Part shown: piece by piece, positions 63,639 through 64,000 of the stretch
How positions within the stretch are numbered: position 1 is the first letter of the stretch
Layout of the letters: each line of letters begins with the position of its first letter
Assembly: GCA_900708905.1 (NCBI GenBank)
Contig: CAADRB010000082.1
Coordinates: forward strand, 108,203-172,202
Length of the DNA: 64,000 bases
Direction of reading: 5' to 3'
Source of the DNA: Hymenolepis diminuta
Lineage: Eukaryota; Platyhelminthes; Cestoda; Cyclophyllidea; Hymenolepididae
Position numbers and translations under genes: made by a program
Notes under the pieces: generated by a model
What the model saw: the letters and a program-made list of their open reading frames with translations, nothing else
Told to the model about the DNA's origin: nothing
The model's database searches: none

Positions 63639-64000
63639 TTCTGGTGGCTATAGGATCAAATCTAATCGACTTTCAGATAAATCTCACTACAGTACGTCAC
63701 ATGAGGACTTTGTGATGAGACGCATGGATAATTTTACAGTCCGACTGAACATTTGAGGTACACAAATAAAAAATATATATCGAGTATACTTGTTAGAAGA
63801 AATGATAATTATTTTCCCCTCTCCCAATATTGCTTCTATGAATAAAAATGTAATTGCATTCTTTATTCCCCCACCGATAAAAGACACTTGATAACTCGCA
63901 ATGAAACAATTTACCGGTTTTATCTGTATTTATCCGCAGAATATATAATCAATTACAATAACAATAAGCTGTCAATATTCAGACGCGACAGGTTATATTT

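Larger units (their letters stand above)
62021..64000. other. Region upstream of the Ig gene
   Basis: This should hold the promoter and 5' UTR of the minus-strand Ig gene; no TATA or initiator can be assigned with confidence. It contains R3 copies at 62593-62815 and 63235-63638 in opposite orientation to each other. Open frames of 60-70 codons have no family resemblance. Confidence 0.5.

Overview
This is a piece of an animal nuclear genome: AT-rich, with multi-exon genes, GT-AG introns from tens of bases to over 9 kb, dispersed repeats and a dead mariner transposon. It has no bacterial operon, no rRNA and no tRNA that I can support. The synaptobrevin sequence, the many short symmetric exons and the mariner type fit a flatworm, perhaps a tapeworm. 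That placement is inference only, because no spliced leader or other taxon-specific marker was found.

Three genes could be reassembled by hand with every splice junction in frame. (1) Plus strand, 4.05-16.1 kb: a synaptobrevin/VAMP v-SNARE. Its 5' coding exon is not located. A 22-nt microexon decides between an ordinary short tail and an unusual acidic luminal tail of about 128 residues. (2) Minus strand, 47.64-38.87 kb: a 16-exon gene for a protein of about 673 residues, most like augmin subunit HAUS6. Its 3' half is built from consecutive phase-1 exons whose lengths are all multiples of three. (3) Minus strand, 62.02-50.68 kb: a single-pass membrane protein with a signal peptide, three Ig-like domains, a transmembrane segment and a basic cytoplasmic tail. 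Its last intron is about 9.5 kb.

The rest is introns and gene-poor DNA. A mariner pseudogene (8.0-8.7 kb, minus) lies in the first synaptobrevin intron. At least seven low-copy repeat families are visible by eye, including a 404-bp element with inverted ends (63.2 kb), a four-copy 250-290 bp element (33.7, 41.1, 48.4 and 50.0 kb) and a degenerate 1-kb tandem duplication (53.4-55.1 kb). The 16.1-38.9 kb stretch has no gene I can name, only a few weak exon candidates and a 20-N assembly gap. Decayed Ig-like coding pieces between 49.2 and 50.5 kb may be the remains of a second Ig gene.

The three genes (vesicle fusion, spindle microtubule branching, cell-surface recognition) share no evident pathway; their proximity looks incidental.
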